From contig CM023539.1 in the NCBI GenBank assembly GCA_013350335.1, positions 69,398,781 through 69,462,780 on the forward strand: 64,000 nucleotides of DNA, written 5' to 3'. The notes beneath the pieces were generated by a model. The model had not been told where the DNA came from, made no database searches, and worked only from the letters and a program-made list of their open reading frames with translations. A program made the translations under genes and the position numbers. Position 1 is the first letter of the stretch; each line of letters starts with the position of its first letter. This stretch comes from Chimonanthus salicifolius. Lineage: Eukaryota; Streptophyta; Magnoliopsida; Laurales; Calycanthaceae. Positions 22,301 through 33,744 of this stretch are shown here, piece after piece.

Positions 22301-25029
22301 TAATTGGGCCATGGGCCTAATGGTGATCCATTTAGAATGAATGGAATGAAGTTTAAATCACCTAAGTTATTTGGAATTAAACCAAGTTGATGTGGCCAAG
22401 TGGGACCCACCTCCACCTCATCAAGTGAGGTGGTGTGTGGGCCAATGATTGGTGGGGCCGGCCACCATGGTTGATTTGGTCAACCATGGGTGGAATAATG
22501 GGAATTAGGTTAAGTACAAATGAGTTAACCTAAGGAAATTATCAAATTAATTAAATTATTAAATTATTAAATTGGTGGCTAAATGGGTTAAAATTAGTCA
22601 AATGGAGACCAAGCTACCCCACCTCCAAGGTTAAACACGTTGGGCTTGGTGGTGGTTTAGATAACCACCACCATAAAGCAAATAAAAGATCTTTAAAATA
22701 TCTTGCTTTGGTTGGTGAGAGTAGTTAATGTAAAGGGTAAGTTTAAGTCACCAAATGGGGGGTAGGTCTTGAGTTCTTTTCCATTTTCTTATCCTCTTTT
22801 CAACTCTCTCCATTGTCATTCTCCATGGCCGTCCCACACTAGGAAGGAGAAGAGAAGAAAAAAATTAAGGAAAGGAAGCTAAGAAGAGAAGGAGAGAAGA
22901 AAGAAGTGGAAATTTACACAAAATCACTCTAAGGTCAAGGTGACTATCTCCCCTCTCATCATCCTTTCATTTTCCCTCTCTCAAGTAAACCCTACCTTGG
23001 CCAATTCTAAGCTTGGAGGTTTCCACCATTGATCAAGCATCTTGACCTACCAAAGATTAAAAGGAAGGAGAAAGGAGGCTAAGGAAGCCGACGGGAGCGG
23101 CGGAAATCGGAGGAGACGACGGATTGTGAGTATTTCTTAAACAAGAAATTTTGGATTTTTAGGGTTTAAGATTTGGGATTTATTTTGTAAATTTAATGGT
23201 GGCCTATTGATTTTATGCCATGGATTTAAAATCCATCAATTTGAAGGATGGAAAGTGGACAAAACCCTAATGGGTAAATTAGGGTTAGTTTAAGGAAAAA
23301 ATAAATGGATTAAGGAATGTAATGTAATTAAGTTATTAAGCATGGAATTATGTGGAATTGGAAGGTAATGTGTGATTTTCTTAGGGTTTTAAGGTATGGA
23401 GGACATTGTGTAATTTAATTATGTAAAAAATGGAAGCATGGAGAATGTTTATGGTTTTAGGGTTTAATGATTAAATGTTGGTAAATTGTTTTAAAGGGAT
23501 GGTAAATAAAAAAAAAAAAAAAATGCATAGGAGAGTGCATGATGTTGATGGCCTTAACAATGGTAGACGATGGAGTATTTTGTTAGGTTTTGTAAAAATG
23601 GTAGAGGGGGATGAACCCATGGTAGATGATTGGGTTAATTATTAGGGTTTATAAGAATGGGAGACAATGAGGGTGGTTAATGATTTTAGGGTTTTAAAAT
23701 GATTAAATGTAGGCAATTGAGGAAATTATAATGGAGTGTTTAAGGTTAAAATTATTGGATCATGAACCATGGGTTCGGCCATGGTGAATGGCCGAACCCT
23801 ATGGTGGTGTAATGGTAGTTTAAATGAGTACAAAAAATGGGGAAAATGATGGTTTTATGATGGTTTGATGATGATTGTAAATGGATTTAAAGTGTGATAA
23901 AGGATGATGATTGAAATGTATAAGTTAAGCCCCTTCATGGAAGGGCTTGTGATGGGTTCAAATGTATAAGTAGGCCAAAGAAAACAAAATGGGAAAAATT
24001 GATGAATTGGGTATTTTGAACCCATGGCCCATTGGTGAACCATTTAAAGGGTTAAGTATGGGGTTTTGGATTGGTTTAAATGAATAAGGTTAGATTAATT
24101 AAATGACTAATCTTAATGGTCATGTGACATAATTGAATGGATCATTAATGGACCTAAGTTAGGTATCCAAGTTTATAATCAATTATGAACTTAGTTAGGC
24201 AAGGGTGAGTGGTTGATTAACCATGGAGAAGAGGTAGTGGCAAAATCGTAATTAATGGCCAAAATGAAGAACTCCATGGGAGAGGACCATGTATTTAGAG
24301 GCACTAAGTGATAAGTTTATGTATGGTTAAATAAAGCCTAGGAGGCTGATTTTAGACTCATGTACTTAAAAATATATAATGGATTAAATGGGACCCGCAA
24401 AACCTAAATAGTGACTGATTTTCATATGGACTTGGAAATGTGAATGGACCTAGAAATAGTTAAAATGTGGACTGATTATGTGTATGTAATAGGGTATTGG
24501 ATATCACGAACGGTACGCGTGTCGGTAGCCGGATTATCGGACGAAGCCGAAAAAGGACGCGAGTCGGTATTCGGTAGGATTCCTACATTTTTGTAAGCCA
24601 TGGATTGGGTGATGTTTTCTTTAATTTATTTTGGAAAGCATGTGGTTGCCTTTAAGATGAGTTTTGGATTATGTATCTTGTGATGTTTTCATTTAAATTA
24701 TTTTGGAAATCATGTGAATGTCTTAAGATGGGTTTTGGATTAAATATTATGGGATGTTTTTCCCTTTGATTTATTTGATAATCAAGTAATTGTTTTAAGA
24801 TGGGTTTTTGTGTTACTATTGAACTACATATATTTACATGGCACATGGCATCTACATCTCATGCATGGCATGGGAGGGATATGACAGGGAAAGGATGAAA
24901 TGAAACCGGAGTCCGTGCTCCGTCGGGGCGACCGATAAACAGACATGGAGATATTCTGATGTGTTTGATGTATCAGGGATGTTGTATGTAATTATGATAC
25001 ATTGATGATGGTTCTTCCATCAAGGGGGA

Positions 25030-25175
25030 GGATTTGTGATTGTTTTATATCTGGACGAGGTTTTGCCGTCCAGGGGAATGATTTGTGATTGTTTTATATC
25101 TGGACGAGGTTTTGCCGTCCAGGGGGATGATTTGTGATTGTTTGTATCTTGACGAGGTTTTGCCGTCAAGGGGGA
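25030..25175 (+). repeat. Three-copy 49-bp tandem repeat in Element 1 LTR
   Basis: The unit contains GATTTGTGATTGTTTTATAT followed by CTGGACGAGGTTTTGCCGTC. Copies of TTTTGCCGTC start at 25061, 25110 and 25158 (period 49, then 48). Each unit has complementary arms CTGGACG and CGTCCAG around AGGTTTTGC; in the third copy the arms are CTTGACG and CGTCAAG, so pairing is kept despite the change. The same array is in the 3' LTR (32703-32848). Confidence 0.85.
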
Positions 25176-25853
25176 TATGACAGCATGATGGTATGGAATG
25201 ATGGGTGGGATTCATAACATTGACACCCATGGCATATCATTTACTTATATTTCAGTATATGGTGGTTTATAGTTTTCACTGTGTTATTATCTGTATGTGG
25301 TTATTACTAACCCATGTGCTAGCCCTACTCGGAATCCTACTGGGCGCGTTGTTCTAACGCCCTACTTCTACCCTAGCTGACGATGCAGGAGATGGCGGAC
25401 CGGAAGGGCGAGACGGAAGCCAAGCTTAGGAGCTTGGGGAGGCGGATTAATTATTTTGTTTTACTTTATTTTGGAAAAGATGTATTTGTATAGTTAGCTT
25501 GTTGGAAATGTAATAAATTAGATTACTGGCTATGTTTTGGGATTTTATTATGGACATTATGGTTTTGAGGTATTATAGAAATTTAAATGAATGTTATCTT
25601 CCTTGCTATCTCAAATCTGTAGGATAGTCTTTGTTGTTAATTCCGCACTGAGAAGTAATATTCCTTGAGCTTACATCTACGCGTGAACCGTACTCGTGGA
25701 CTTGGCTCCACGCACGCGTAGGGTTGGCCAGTTAAGGGCCGGGCTTTAGAAGCTCGGACTTAACTCGCGTCGTGACGTCCGCGCCCTTTGTCACTTTTAT
25801 TTAAAAAAAAAAAGTACTCTGATTTTACGGTGAAAAGGGGCGGGCGTTACAGT

Positions 25854-25865
25854 TGGTATCAGAGC
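25854..25865 (+). other. Primer binding site of Element 1 (initiator Met-tRNA type)
   Basis: TGGTATCAGAGC begins two bases after the 5' LTR. This string is complementary to the 3' end of plant initiator methionine tRNA and is the standard primer site of plant gypsy and copia elements. Its intactness, beside a ruined pol, supports mobilisation in trans. Confidence 0.9.
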
Positions 25866-26059
25866 GAATTCGGAAGAATGAATCTCTCGAAGTAAGATTT
25901 AAGACGGTTGCACGTCTCACTGACGGCTAAGAATCCCAACCGACCGACTCTTCAGAGTCCGCTGCACGGGGGCCGGGTTAATTTACTTCGATTGACTCAA
26001 ACTGAAGTATTCAGTCTGAGAACAACATTTGACGAAAAGGAATGATAGCAAGGGAAGAA

Positions 26060-26600
26060 AGATTCATCCTAAGTTAAATTTATCAAACGTAGCAATATAG
26101 GGCTTATTTCCCCCGAAAATGAAAACACAGTACTTTAATACTTAGGAAATTTTCCCCAAAACAAGGTGTGATCACTTAGAAATCTTTCCCCCGAATTGAT
26201 GAAACAATGATAACTTTATCAAACGTAGCGAAAATAGGATGTGTTTCCCCAGTATTCTTAAGTTGAACAACAAACAGTAGGAGTTTAGAGATTCTCCCCC
26301 CATAAACAAAGGAAAACCAAGTGTGCTTATTTGGCAACTCCCCCCCAAATGGAAAAAAAAAAAAAACAATGATACTTAGGAAAATTTCCCCCAAAATGAG
26401 AAAATAAATCTAGTTTTCCCCAATTAATGGGACAATGATGGATTTATCAAATGTAGGAAAATTTCCCCCATCTCACCAAATGGAACAAGCATTGGTACTT
26501 AGGGATGTTATTCTCAAAACTGAGTGTGCTAGTTTGGAAATTTTCCCCAAAATACGTTGTGTTATATATAGGAAAATCCCCAAAACCTAGATTGGTTTTA
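26060..26600 (+). repeat. Degenerate C-tract repeat block in Element 1 leader
   Basis: About a dozen stretches of the type GGAAATTTTCCCCC(A)AAA alternate with phrases such as TTTATCAAACGTAGC (near 26086, 26215 and, changed, 26445) and ATACTTAGG. Spacing is about 30-70 bp. The reading frames on either strand through it are low in complexity and are not shared between repeats. It lies where gag would begin in an autonomous relative. I do not recognise it. Confidence 0.6.
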
Positions 26601-26639
26601 TTGGAAACTGTTGTGGATGGTGTTTGTGTATTCTATTGT

Positions 26640-28775
26640 ATTTTATGATATAGATATGTCAAACGACGAGGAGTATATGGAACCGTGGGGTAAGGAAACC
26701 CCTAGCTGTCCCATAGATTTGGTGTCTGCATCTAGCATAAGCAGTTAGCCTGGACTTTCAGGAGGGACCTCCCGAGGAAGATGAAGGGGATTTATTATCT
26801 CTTCCTGAAGAGAATGTGGAAGACTTTCCGATGATAAGAAAGTCGGTAGGGGAAATGGGACCCGATTATAGGTACGAGTTGTGCAACTAGGTTGGGCACA
26901 ACTGCACATACTACCCTACCCTCTTGAAGGGGTATGCTCGATTTGTGAACTACATGTATCAAATGAGGATAAGAGGCATGAACTTTTGATGTGGGGTATG
27001 TGTTGCATATGTTTATGAGTGAGGTAAATGTGAATGAAAAGAGTGTGGAGTATTTGTTAATGTGATATATGGGTATACTTGGGGGATGGTACAATGGCTT
27101 TTATATTGGTGATGACCCATGGCTTGATAATTTGTCATGATCAAGGGAAGAGATTTATATTATGACACATAATGGGTGATGATGTAAACGCTTTGTGAAG
27201 GGTTATAAGAGGTTCTCATGTGAAGAAAGTGCCATTTGAGACATGTTGGATAAACAGTGTACTTGAAAGAGACCGGAATGCATGGGTTAACTTGCCACAT
27301 GAAACTCGTGAGAAGATGATATTATGAGGAGAATGTGAAGGGTCTAGCTTGCAAAGATAAATATATTGAATAAAAAAAAAAAAATCTTCTATGTATAATG
27401 CAAGTGCATTCTCCCAATGTGTAGTATAGATTATGAATAAGTAATGATAGGCCTTGAAATGGATTTGTGGCCTTAAAAAAAAAAGCATGAATGAATGATG
27501 GACCATGAATTTATGAAAGCATTTTATTTAGTGATTGTATGAGGATTCCTTATGAGGTTATTAAGTTGTGAATTATCAATTGTGCAATGAGTTTATATGA
27601 TGTACTTTGATAATTGGTGGTATTCAATGAGTAATCATTGAGGAACAAGGATGTGTTATAGACTATGGGTATGATGATGAGTTGATAAAGTGCCGGGAGT
27701 TGTGAATATGTAGTATGCATGAGAAGGCCATGATATGCCAATGCGTTTGGTTGGAAACCTAGGTGGAGCTCATGAGTAATTCCAAAGTTTAGGAATTTAT
27801 GGATGGTCATGGGTGGTCTTCGAATGTATTGGGATGATTTGCTCTGGATGAGTAGCATTATTATTTTTAAAAATCTCTAGGTGTGTGTTGTAAATGGGGT
27901 AGGGTAACCTAATCATAATTAGGTTGAATCACTACATCTTATTAATGTGTTATTTCTTATGATACCCCAAGTTGTTGTTTGATGTGAATGGAGGTGAAAG
28001 ATCTAATTACACATGAGTTGTGTTATTCGAAGATGGTGTGTGATTTCAATTCTACGTGGCCTGCTAATGAAGGCATATGAATAGTATGATGTGGTAACCA
28101 TTGATAACGTAGGCATGTAGGGTGGAATTTGGTGGTGGTGGAATTGGTAATACCTATGAATATTTTTTTGGGATGAATGGACATTATTTGACATAGTCTA
28201 AGTAAGCTTAGATATATCATTGTTTTTATGGAATCTATGAAAGTATGTGGAATAATCCAGAAGGGTAGGAAATTAGTATTTATGTGATTGGGATTGATGT
28301 CGGGTATTGGTATTGGAGGAGTTATGAACAAAAAATGGTTAGTCCCATAGTGACTTATATGCAAATAAAAGGTATGATTGCTGTTGAGAGATGGACTTAA
28401 GGGAAAGGTTAAGAGTCTAGTGAAACTTGAATGGGAAGCTATGGGCGACTGCCGAGTGAGACTGATCACCTGACTCTGTAGTTGGCCGATGGAGTTCCAG
28501 GAGGGTGAAGCTAGAAACCTAGTTAAAATGGAATCAACAATGGACTTGAGCATAGGCTCGTATTGGCAGACTAACTCACACGGAGAGTAGACAAAAGAAC
28601 GTATTGAAGGAGTATGGATGGGAAATATCTTGGTAGCAGGTAAAGTGAAATAGAATACATTAGTCTACATAAAATCGCAAATGGGTTCATGAGAGAAAGA
28701 GATAGCAGGAGACAGAGTAATTTCCACAAGAATGAAACTCATAGGTTGATATGAGTGGTGTTGATGTAATTAAGA
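26640..28775. other. Element 1 interior without recognisable coding
   Basis: About 2.1 kb of AT-rich sequence with many stops. I looked for gag, protease and reverse transcriptase motifs on the plus strand and found none I can defend. The longest minus-strand reading frame (28023-28553, 176 codons) has no domain I recognise. It may be decayed gag-pol or filler of other origin. Confidence 0.5.
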
Positions 28776-28779
28776 GATA

Positions 28780-29400
28780 CTTGACACGATTGAACGGGAA
28801 CAGCGAATAGGCCCAGAAATGGAGGAGATATGGACTAAGATGTCTATCGGTGAGGTAGTACCGGAATAAGAGTTGCGACCGGGACAAGGTCTTGTATTTC
28901 GAGGTAGGACGGATGTGCCTAGGAGCATGCAGTCGGCTATGGGGACCGATGTGTTAACCAGCACAGCAATCCACCCACACACTGATGGACAATCGGAGAG
29001 AACAATACAGATATTGGAGGATATGCTGAGAGCAGGTATGCGGGATTTCAAGGGTGGATGGGAGAATCGCCTGCCACTGGTGGAGTTCTCCTACAATAAC
29101 AGTACCTCCAGATGGCTCCATTTGAGGCCTTATATGGTGGGCCGTGTAGATCTCCAGTGCGTTAGACAGAGTTCGGTGAGCCTGCACTGGTTGGACCGAA
29201 GTTGGTTGCGGAGACTACGGCGTAGATTAAATTTATACGGTAACCTTTACTCACTGCACAGAGCCGTTATGAGTATTACGCCGACAAGAGGAGAAGTTTC
29301 CCCGAGTTTGAGGGGGAGATTTGGTGCTTTTGGAAGTCTCACCACGGGAGGGACACATGAGACTCAGAAAGAAGGGGAAACTGTCACCTAGATTGTGGGG
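28780..29400 (+). pseudogene. Internally deleted integrase fragment of Element 1
   Basis: Begins with the integrase N-terminal region (IEREQRIGPEMEEIWTKMS), carries a TAA at 28867-28869, then runs to FRGRTDVPRS. There it jumps straight to MQSAMGTDV and [19 protein letters not shown]. Relative to Element 0 about 458 bp are missing, removing the zinc finger and the first two catalytic Asp residues of the core. The junction falls at a CAGAGC-like string present on both sides of the deleted segment in Element 0 (21218-21223 and 21676-21681). A second small deletion is near 29102. No catalysis is possible, although the copy lies in a recently transposed element. Confidence 0.88.
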
Positions 29401-29665
29401 CCGTTTCCAATCCTAAAGAGGGTGGGGGAGGTGGCCTATTAGTTAGCACTTCCTCCACAATAATCATTTTTACGTGATGTGTTTCATGTGTCCGGGTTGA
29501 GGAAAATACAACCCCGACCCTTCACATGTCTTGAATGTACCAGACGTCGATGTACAAAGCGACGTGATGGGTGTGGAGAAGCCGATCAGAGTGATCGGGA
29601 GAGAACAAAGGGTATTGCGGAACTCCTTGTGTGGATGTTTTGAACCTCTACTTCGCTCGAATTTT
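29401..29665 (+). pseudogene. Truncated integrase C-terminus, chromodomain deleted
   Basis: Legible pieces correspond to the end of integrase (GAGGTGGCCTATTAG with a stop, then CCTTCACATGTCTTGAATGT) and to VEKPIRVIGREQRVLRN. The sequence then skips the chromodomain body and resumes in the untranslated stretch CTACTTCGCTCGAATTTTCG. Compared with 17535-17690, roughly 100 bp are missing. The element thus lost both the catalytic core and the targeting module. Confidence 0.75.
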
Positions 29666-29680
29666 CGGGACGAAAATTTT

Positions 29681-29689
29681 AAAAGAGGA
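29681..29689 (+). other. Polypurine tract of Element 1
   Basis: AAAAGAGGA follows CGGGACGAAAATTTT and lies six bases before the 3' LTR. The position and string correspond to the tract at 17711-17723. Confidence 0.8.
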
Positions 29690-29695
29690 TTGTAT

Positions 29696-32600
29696 TGTAA
29701 GGGCCCGGAATTTTTAAAATTAATATAAATGGGAATATTATTTATTTTAAGGATGAAAATTGGAAAATTTATGAAATAAAGGGGTAAATGGGCCAAAATT
29801 TGGACAAAGGCCCAATTATGGCCCAATAGACCATGGAGTGGATTTTAAAGTCATTTAAGTGGTCGATGATGGCCAATTGGGCCATGGTTGGTCAAATTGG
29901 GTCAAATACCCATTTGGGAACCAATGGGTCAAGATGGCTAAGCTTTAAGGTAAATGGGTAAGATGGAAATGTAATTGGGCCATGGGCCTAATGGTGATCC
30001 ATTTAGAATGAATGGAATGAAGTTTAAATCACCTAAGTTATTTGGAATTAAACCAAGTTGATGTGGCCAAGTGGGACCCACCTCCACCTCATCAAGTGAG
30101 GTGGTGTGTGGGCCAATGATTGGTGGGGCCGGCCACCATGGTTGATTTGGTCAACCATGGGTGGAATAATGGGAATTAGGTTAAGTACAAATGAGTTAAC
30201 CTAAGGAAATTATCAAATTAATTAAATTATTAAATTATTAAATTGGTGGCTAAATGGGTTAAAATTGGTCAAATGGAGACCAAGCTACCCCACCTCCAAG
30301 GTTAAACACGTTGGGCTTGGTGGTGGTTTAGATAACCACCACCATAAAGCAAATAAAAGATCTTTAAAATATCTTGCTTTGGTTGGTGAGAGTAGTTAAT
30401 GTAAAGGGTAAGTTTAAGTCACCAAATGGGGGGTAGGTCTTGAGTTCTTTTCCATTTTCTTATCCTCTTTTCAACTCTCTCCATTGTCATTCTCCATGGC
30501 CGTCCCACACTAGGAAGGAGAAGAGAAGAAAAAAATTAAGGAAAGGAAGCTAAGAAGAGAAGGAGAGAAGAAAGAAGTGGAAATTTACACAAAATCACTC
30601 TAAGGTCAAGGTGACTATCTCCCCTCTCATCATCCTTTCATTTTCCCTCTCTCAAGTAAACCCTACCTTGGCCAATTCTAAGCTTGGAGGTTTCCACCAT
30701 TGATCAAGCATCTTGACCTACCAAAGATTAAAAGGAAGGAGAAAGGAGGCTAAGGAAGCCGACGGGAGCGGCGGAAATCGGAGGAGACGACGGATTGTGA
30801 GTATTTCTTAAACAAGAAATTTTGGATTTTTAGGGTTTAAGATTTGGGATTTATTTTGTAAATTTAATGGTGGCCTATTGATTTTATGCCATGGATTTAA
30901 AATCCATCAATTTGAAGGATGGAAAGTGGACAAAACCCTAATGGGTAAATTAGGGTTAGTTTAAGGAAAAAATAAATGGATTAAGGAATGTAATGTAATT
31001 AAGTTATTAAGCATGGAATTATGTGGAATTGGAAGGTAATGTGTGATTTTCTTAGGGTTTTAAGGTATGGAGGACATTGTGTAATTTAATTATGTAAAAA
31101 ATGGAAGCATGGAGAATGTTTATGGTTTTAGGGTTTAATGATTAAATGTTGGTAAATTGTTTTAAAGGGATGGTAAATAAATTAAAAAAAAAAAATGCAT
31201 GGGAGAAGTGCATGATGTTGATGGCCTTAACAATGGTAGACGATGGAGTATTTTGTTAGGTTTTGTAAAAATGGTAGAGGGGGATGAACCCATGGTAGAT
31301 GATTGGGTTAATTATTAGGGTTTATAAGAATGGGAGACAATGAGGGTGGTTAATGATTTTAGGGTTTTAAAATGATTAAATGTAGGCAATTGAGGAAATT
31401 ATAATGGAGTGTTTAAGGTTAAAATTATTGGATCATGAACCATGGGTTCGGCCATGGTGAATGGCCGAACCCTATGGTGGTGTAATGGTAGTTTAAATGA
31501 GTACAAAAAATGGGGAAAATGATGGTTTTATGATGGTTTGATGATGATTGTAAATGGATTTAAAGTGTGATAAAGGATGATGATTGAAATGTATAAGTTA
31601 AGCCCCTTCATGGAAGGGCTTGTGATGGGTTCAAATGTATAAGTAGGCCAAAGAAAACAAAATGGGAAAAATTGATGAATTGGGTATTTTGAACCCATGG
31701 CCCATTGGTGAACCATTTAAAGGGTTAAGTATGGGGTTTTGGATTGGTTTAAATGAATAAGGTTAGATTAATTAAATGACTAATCTTAATGGTCATGTGA
31801 CATAATTGAATGGATCATTAATGGACCTAAGTTAGGTATCCAAGTTTATAATCAATTATGAACTTAGTTAGGCAAGGGTGAGTGGTTGATTAACCATGGA
31901 GAAGAGGTAGTGGCAAAATCGTAATTAATGGCCAAAATGAAGAACTCCATGGGAGAGGACCATGTATTTAGAGGCACTAAGTGATAAGTTTATGTATGGT
32001 TAAATAAAGCCTAGGAGGCTGATTTTAGACTCATGTACTTAAAAATATATAATGAATTAAATGGGACCCGCAAAACCTAAATAGTGACTGATTTTCATAT
32101 GGACTTGGAAATGTGAATGGACCTAGAAATAGTTAAAATGTGGACTGATTATGTGTATGTAATAGGGTATTGGATATCACGAACGGTACGCGTGTCGGTA
32201 GCCGGATTATCGGACGAAGCCGAAAAAGGACGCGAGTCGGTATTCGGTAGGATTCCTACATTTTTGTAAGCCATGGATTGGGTGATGTTTTCTTTAATTT
32301 ATTTTGGAAAGCATGTGGTTGCCTTTAAGATGAGTTTTGGATTATGTATCTTGTGATGTTTTCATTTAAATTATTTTGGAAATCATGTGAATGTCTTAAG
32401 ATGGGTTTTGGATTAAATATTATGGGATGTTTTTCCCTTTGATTTATTTGATAATCAAGTAATTGTTTTAAGATGGGTTTTTGTGTTACTATTGAACTAC
32501 ATATATTTACATGGCACATGGCATCTACATCTCATGCATGGCATGGGAGGGATATGACAGGGAAAGGATGAAATGAAACCGGAGTCCGTGCTCCGTCGGG

Positions 32601-33533
32601 GCGACCGATAAACAGACATGGAGATATTCTGATGTGTTTGATGTATCAGGGATGTTGTATGTAATTATGATACATTGATGATGGTTCTTCCATCAAGGGG
32701 GAGGATTTGTGATTGTTTTATATCTGGACGAGGTTTTGCCGTCCAGGGGAATGATTTGTGATTGTTTTATATCTGGACGAGGTTTTGCCGTCCAGGGGGA
32801 TGATTTGTGATTGTTTGTATCTTGACGAGGTTTTGCCGTCAAGGGGGATATGACAGCATGATGGTATGGAATGATGGGTGGGATTCATAACATTGACACC
32901 CATGGCATATCATTTACTTATATTTCAGTATATGGTGGTTTATAGTTTTCACTGTGTTATTATCTGTATGTGGTTATTACTAACCCATGTGCTAGCCCTA
33001 CTCGGAATCCTACTGGGCGCGTTGTTCTAACGCCCTACTTCTACCCTAGCTGACGATGCAGGAGATGGCGGACCGGAAGGGCGAGACGGAAGCCAAGCTT
33101 AGGAGCTTGGGGAGGCGGATTAATTATTTTGTTTTACTTTATTTTGGAAAAGATGTATTTGTATAGTTAGCTTGTTGGAAATGTAATAAATTAGATTACT
33201 GGCTATGTTTTGGGATTTTATTATGGACATTATGGTTTTGAGGTATTATAGAAATTTAAATGAATGTTATCTTCCTTGCTATCTCAAATCTGTAGGATAG
33301 TCTTTGTTGTTAATTCCGCACTGAGAAGTAATATTCCTTGAGCTTACATCTACGCGTGAACCGTACTCGTGGACTTGGCTCCACGCACGCGTAGGGTTGG
33401 CCAGTTAAGGGCCGGGCTTTAGAAGCTCGGACTTAACTCGCGTCGTGACGTCCGCGCCCTTTGTCACTTTTATTTAAAAAAAAAAAAAAAAAAAAGTACT
33501 CTGATTTTACGGTGAAAAGGGGCGGGCGTTACA
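29696..33533 (+). repeat. 3' LTR of Element 1 (3838 bp)
   Basis: Almost identical to 22025-25851; the differences are listed there. The slightly greater length comes mostly from a longer A-tract near 33476-33495. It contains the hairpin at 31444-31472 and the 49-bp tandem repeat at 32703-32848. It ends GTTACA at 33533 and is followed by the second target duplication TGCAC. Confidence 0.93.
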
Positions 33534-33744
33534 TGCACAGAGTCGTCAGAAGAACTACGCTGACAAGAGAAGGAGGTCCCTTGAGTTTGAAGTGGGAGAC
33601 TTAGTGTTCTTGAAAGTCTCACCACGAAAGGGAGACCTGCGATTTGGGAAGAAAGGGAAACTATCACTAGATTTGTGGGGCCGTTTCCAATCCTAAAGAG
33701 GGTGGGGGAGGTGGCTTATCAATTGGCACTTCCTGCACAGTTGT
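33534..33744 (+). pseudogene. Integrase of Element 0, part 2 (between Elements 1 and 2)
   Basis: Begins with the right target duplication TGCAC (33534-33538) and continues the integrase C-terminal region: NYADKRRRSLEFEVGDLVFL is readable, matching 17215-17275. A frameshift occurs near 33665. The last five bases, GTTGT at 33740-33744, form the left target duplication of Element 2. The next integrase bases are found 10.4 kb away at 44158. Confidence 0.9.

Larger units (their letters stand above)
22025..25851 (+). repeat. 5' LTR of Element 1 (3827 bp)
   Basis: Starts TGTAAGGGCCCGG and ends GGGCGGGCGTTACA. By eye the only differences from the 3' LTR are A at 22596 versus G at 30267, G at 24382 versus A at 32055, a few changes beside the A-tract near 23510-23535, and a final A-tract of 11 versus 20. 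It contains one perfect GGGTTCGGCCAT hairpin at 23771-23799, polypyrimidine-rich leader-like sequence at 22780-23000, a GGAGTCCGTGCTCC module near 24908 and a 49-bp tandem repeat at 25030-25175. No coding capacity. Confidence 0.93.
22025..33533 (+). mobile_element. Element 1: complete non-autonomous gypsy-type LTR element
   Basis: An 11.5-kb element bounded by a perfect 5-bp duplication. Order: 5' LTR (22025-25851), tRNA primer site, C-rich repeated leader, about 2.1 kb without recognisable coding, a deleted integrase fragment, polypurine tract, 3' LTR (29696-33533). There is no gag, protease, reverse transcriptase or RNase H. The LTRs are nearly identical, which means recent insertion, while the integrase fragment carries deletions and stops. 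This fits the large retrotransposon derivative (LARD) pattern, with the LTR and integrase remnant pointing to a Tekay-like parent. It sits inside the integrase of Element 0, so it is younger than that copy. Confidence 0.9.

Noticed and set aside
28023..28553. 176-codon minus-strand reading frame inside Element 1
   Set aside because: No domain, opposite to the element's transcription, and in AT-rich sequence where long chance frames on the strand low in stop triplets are plausible.
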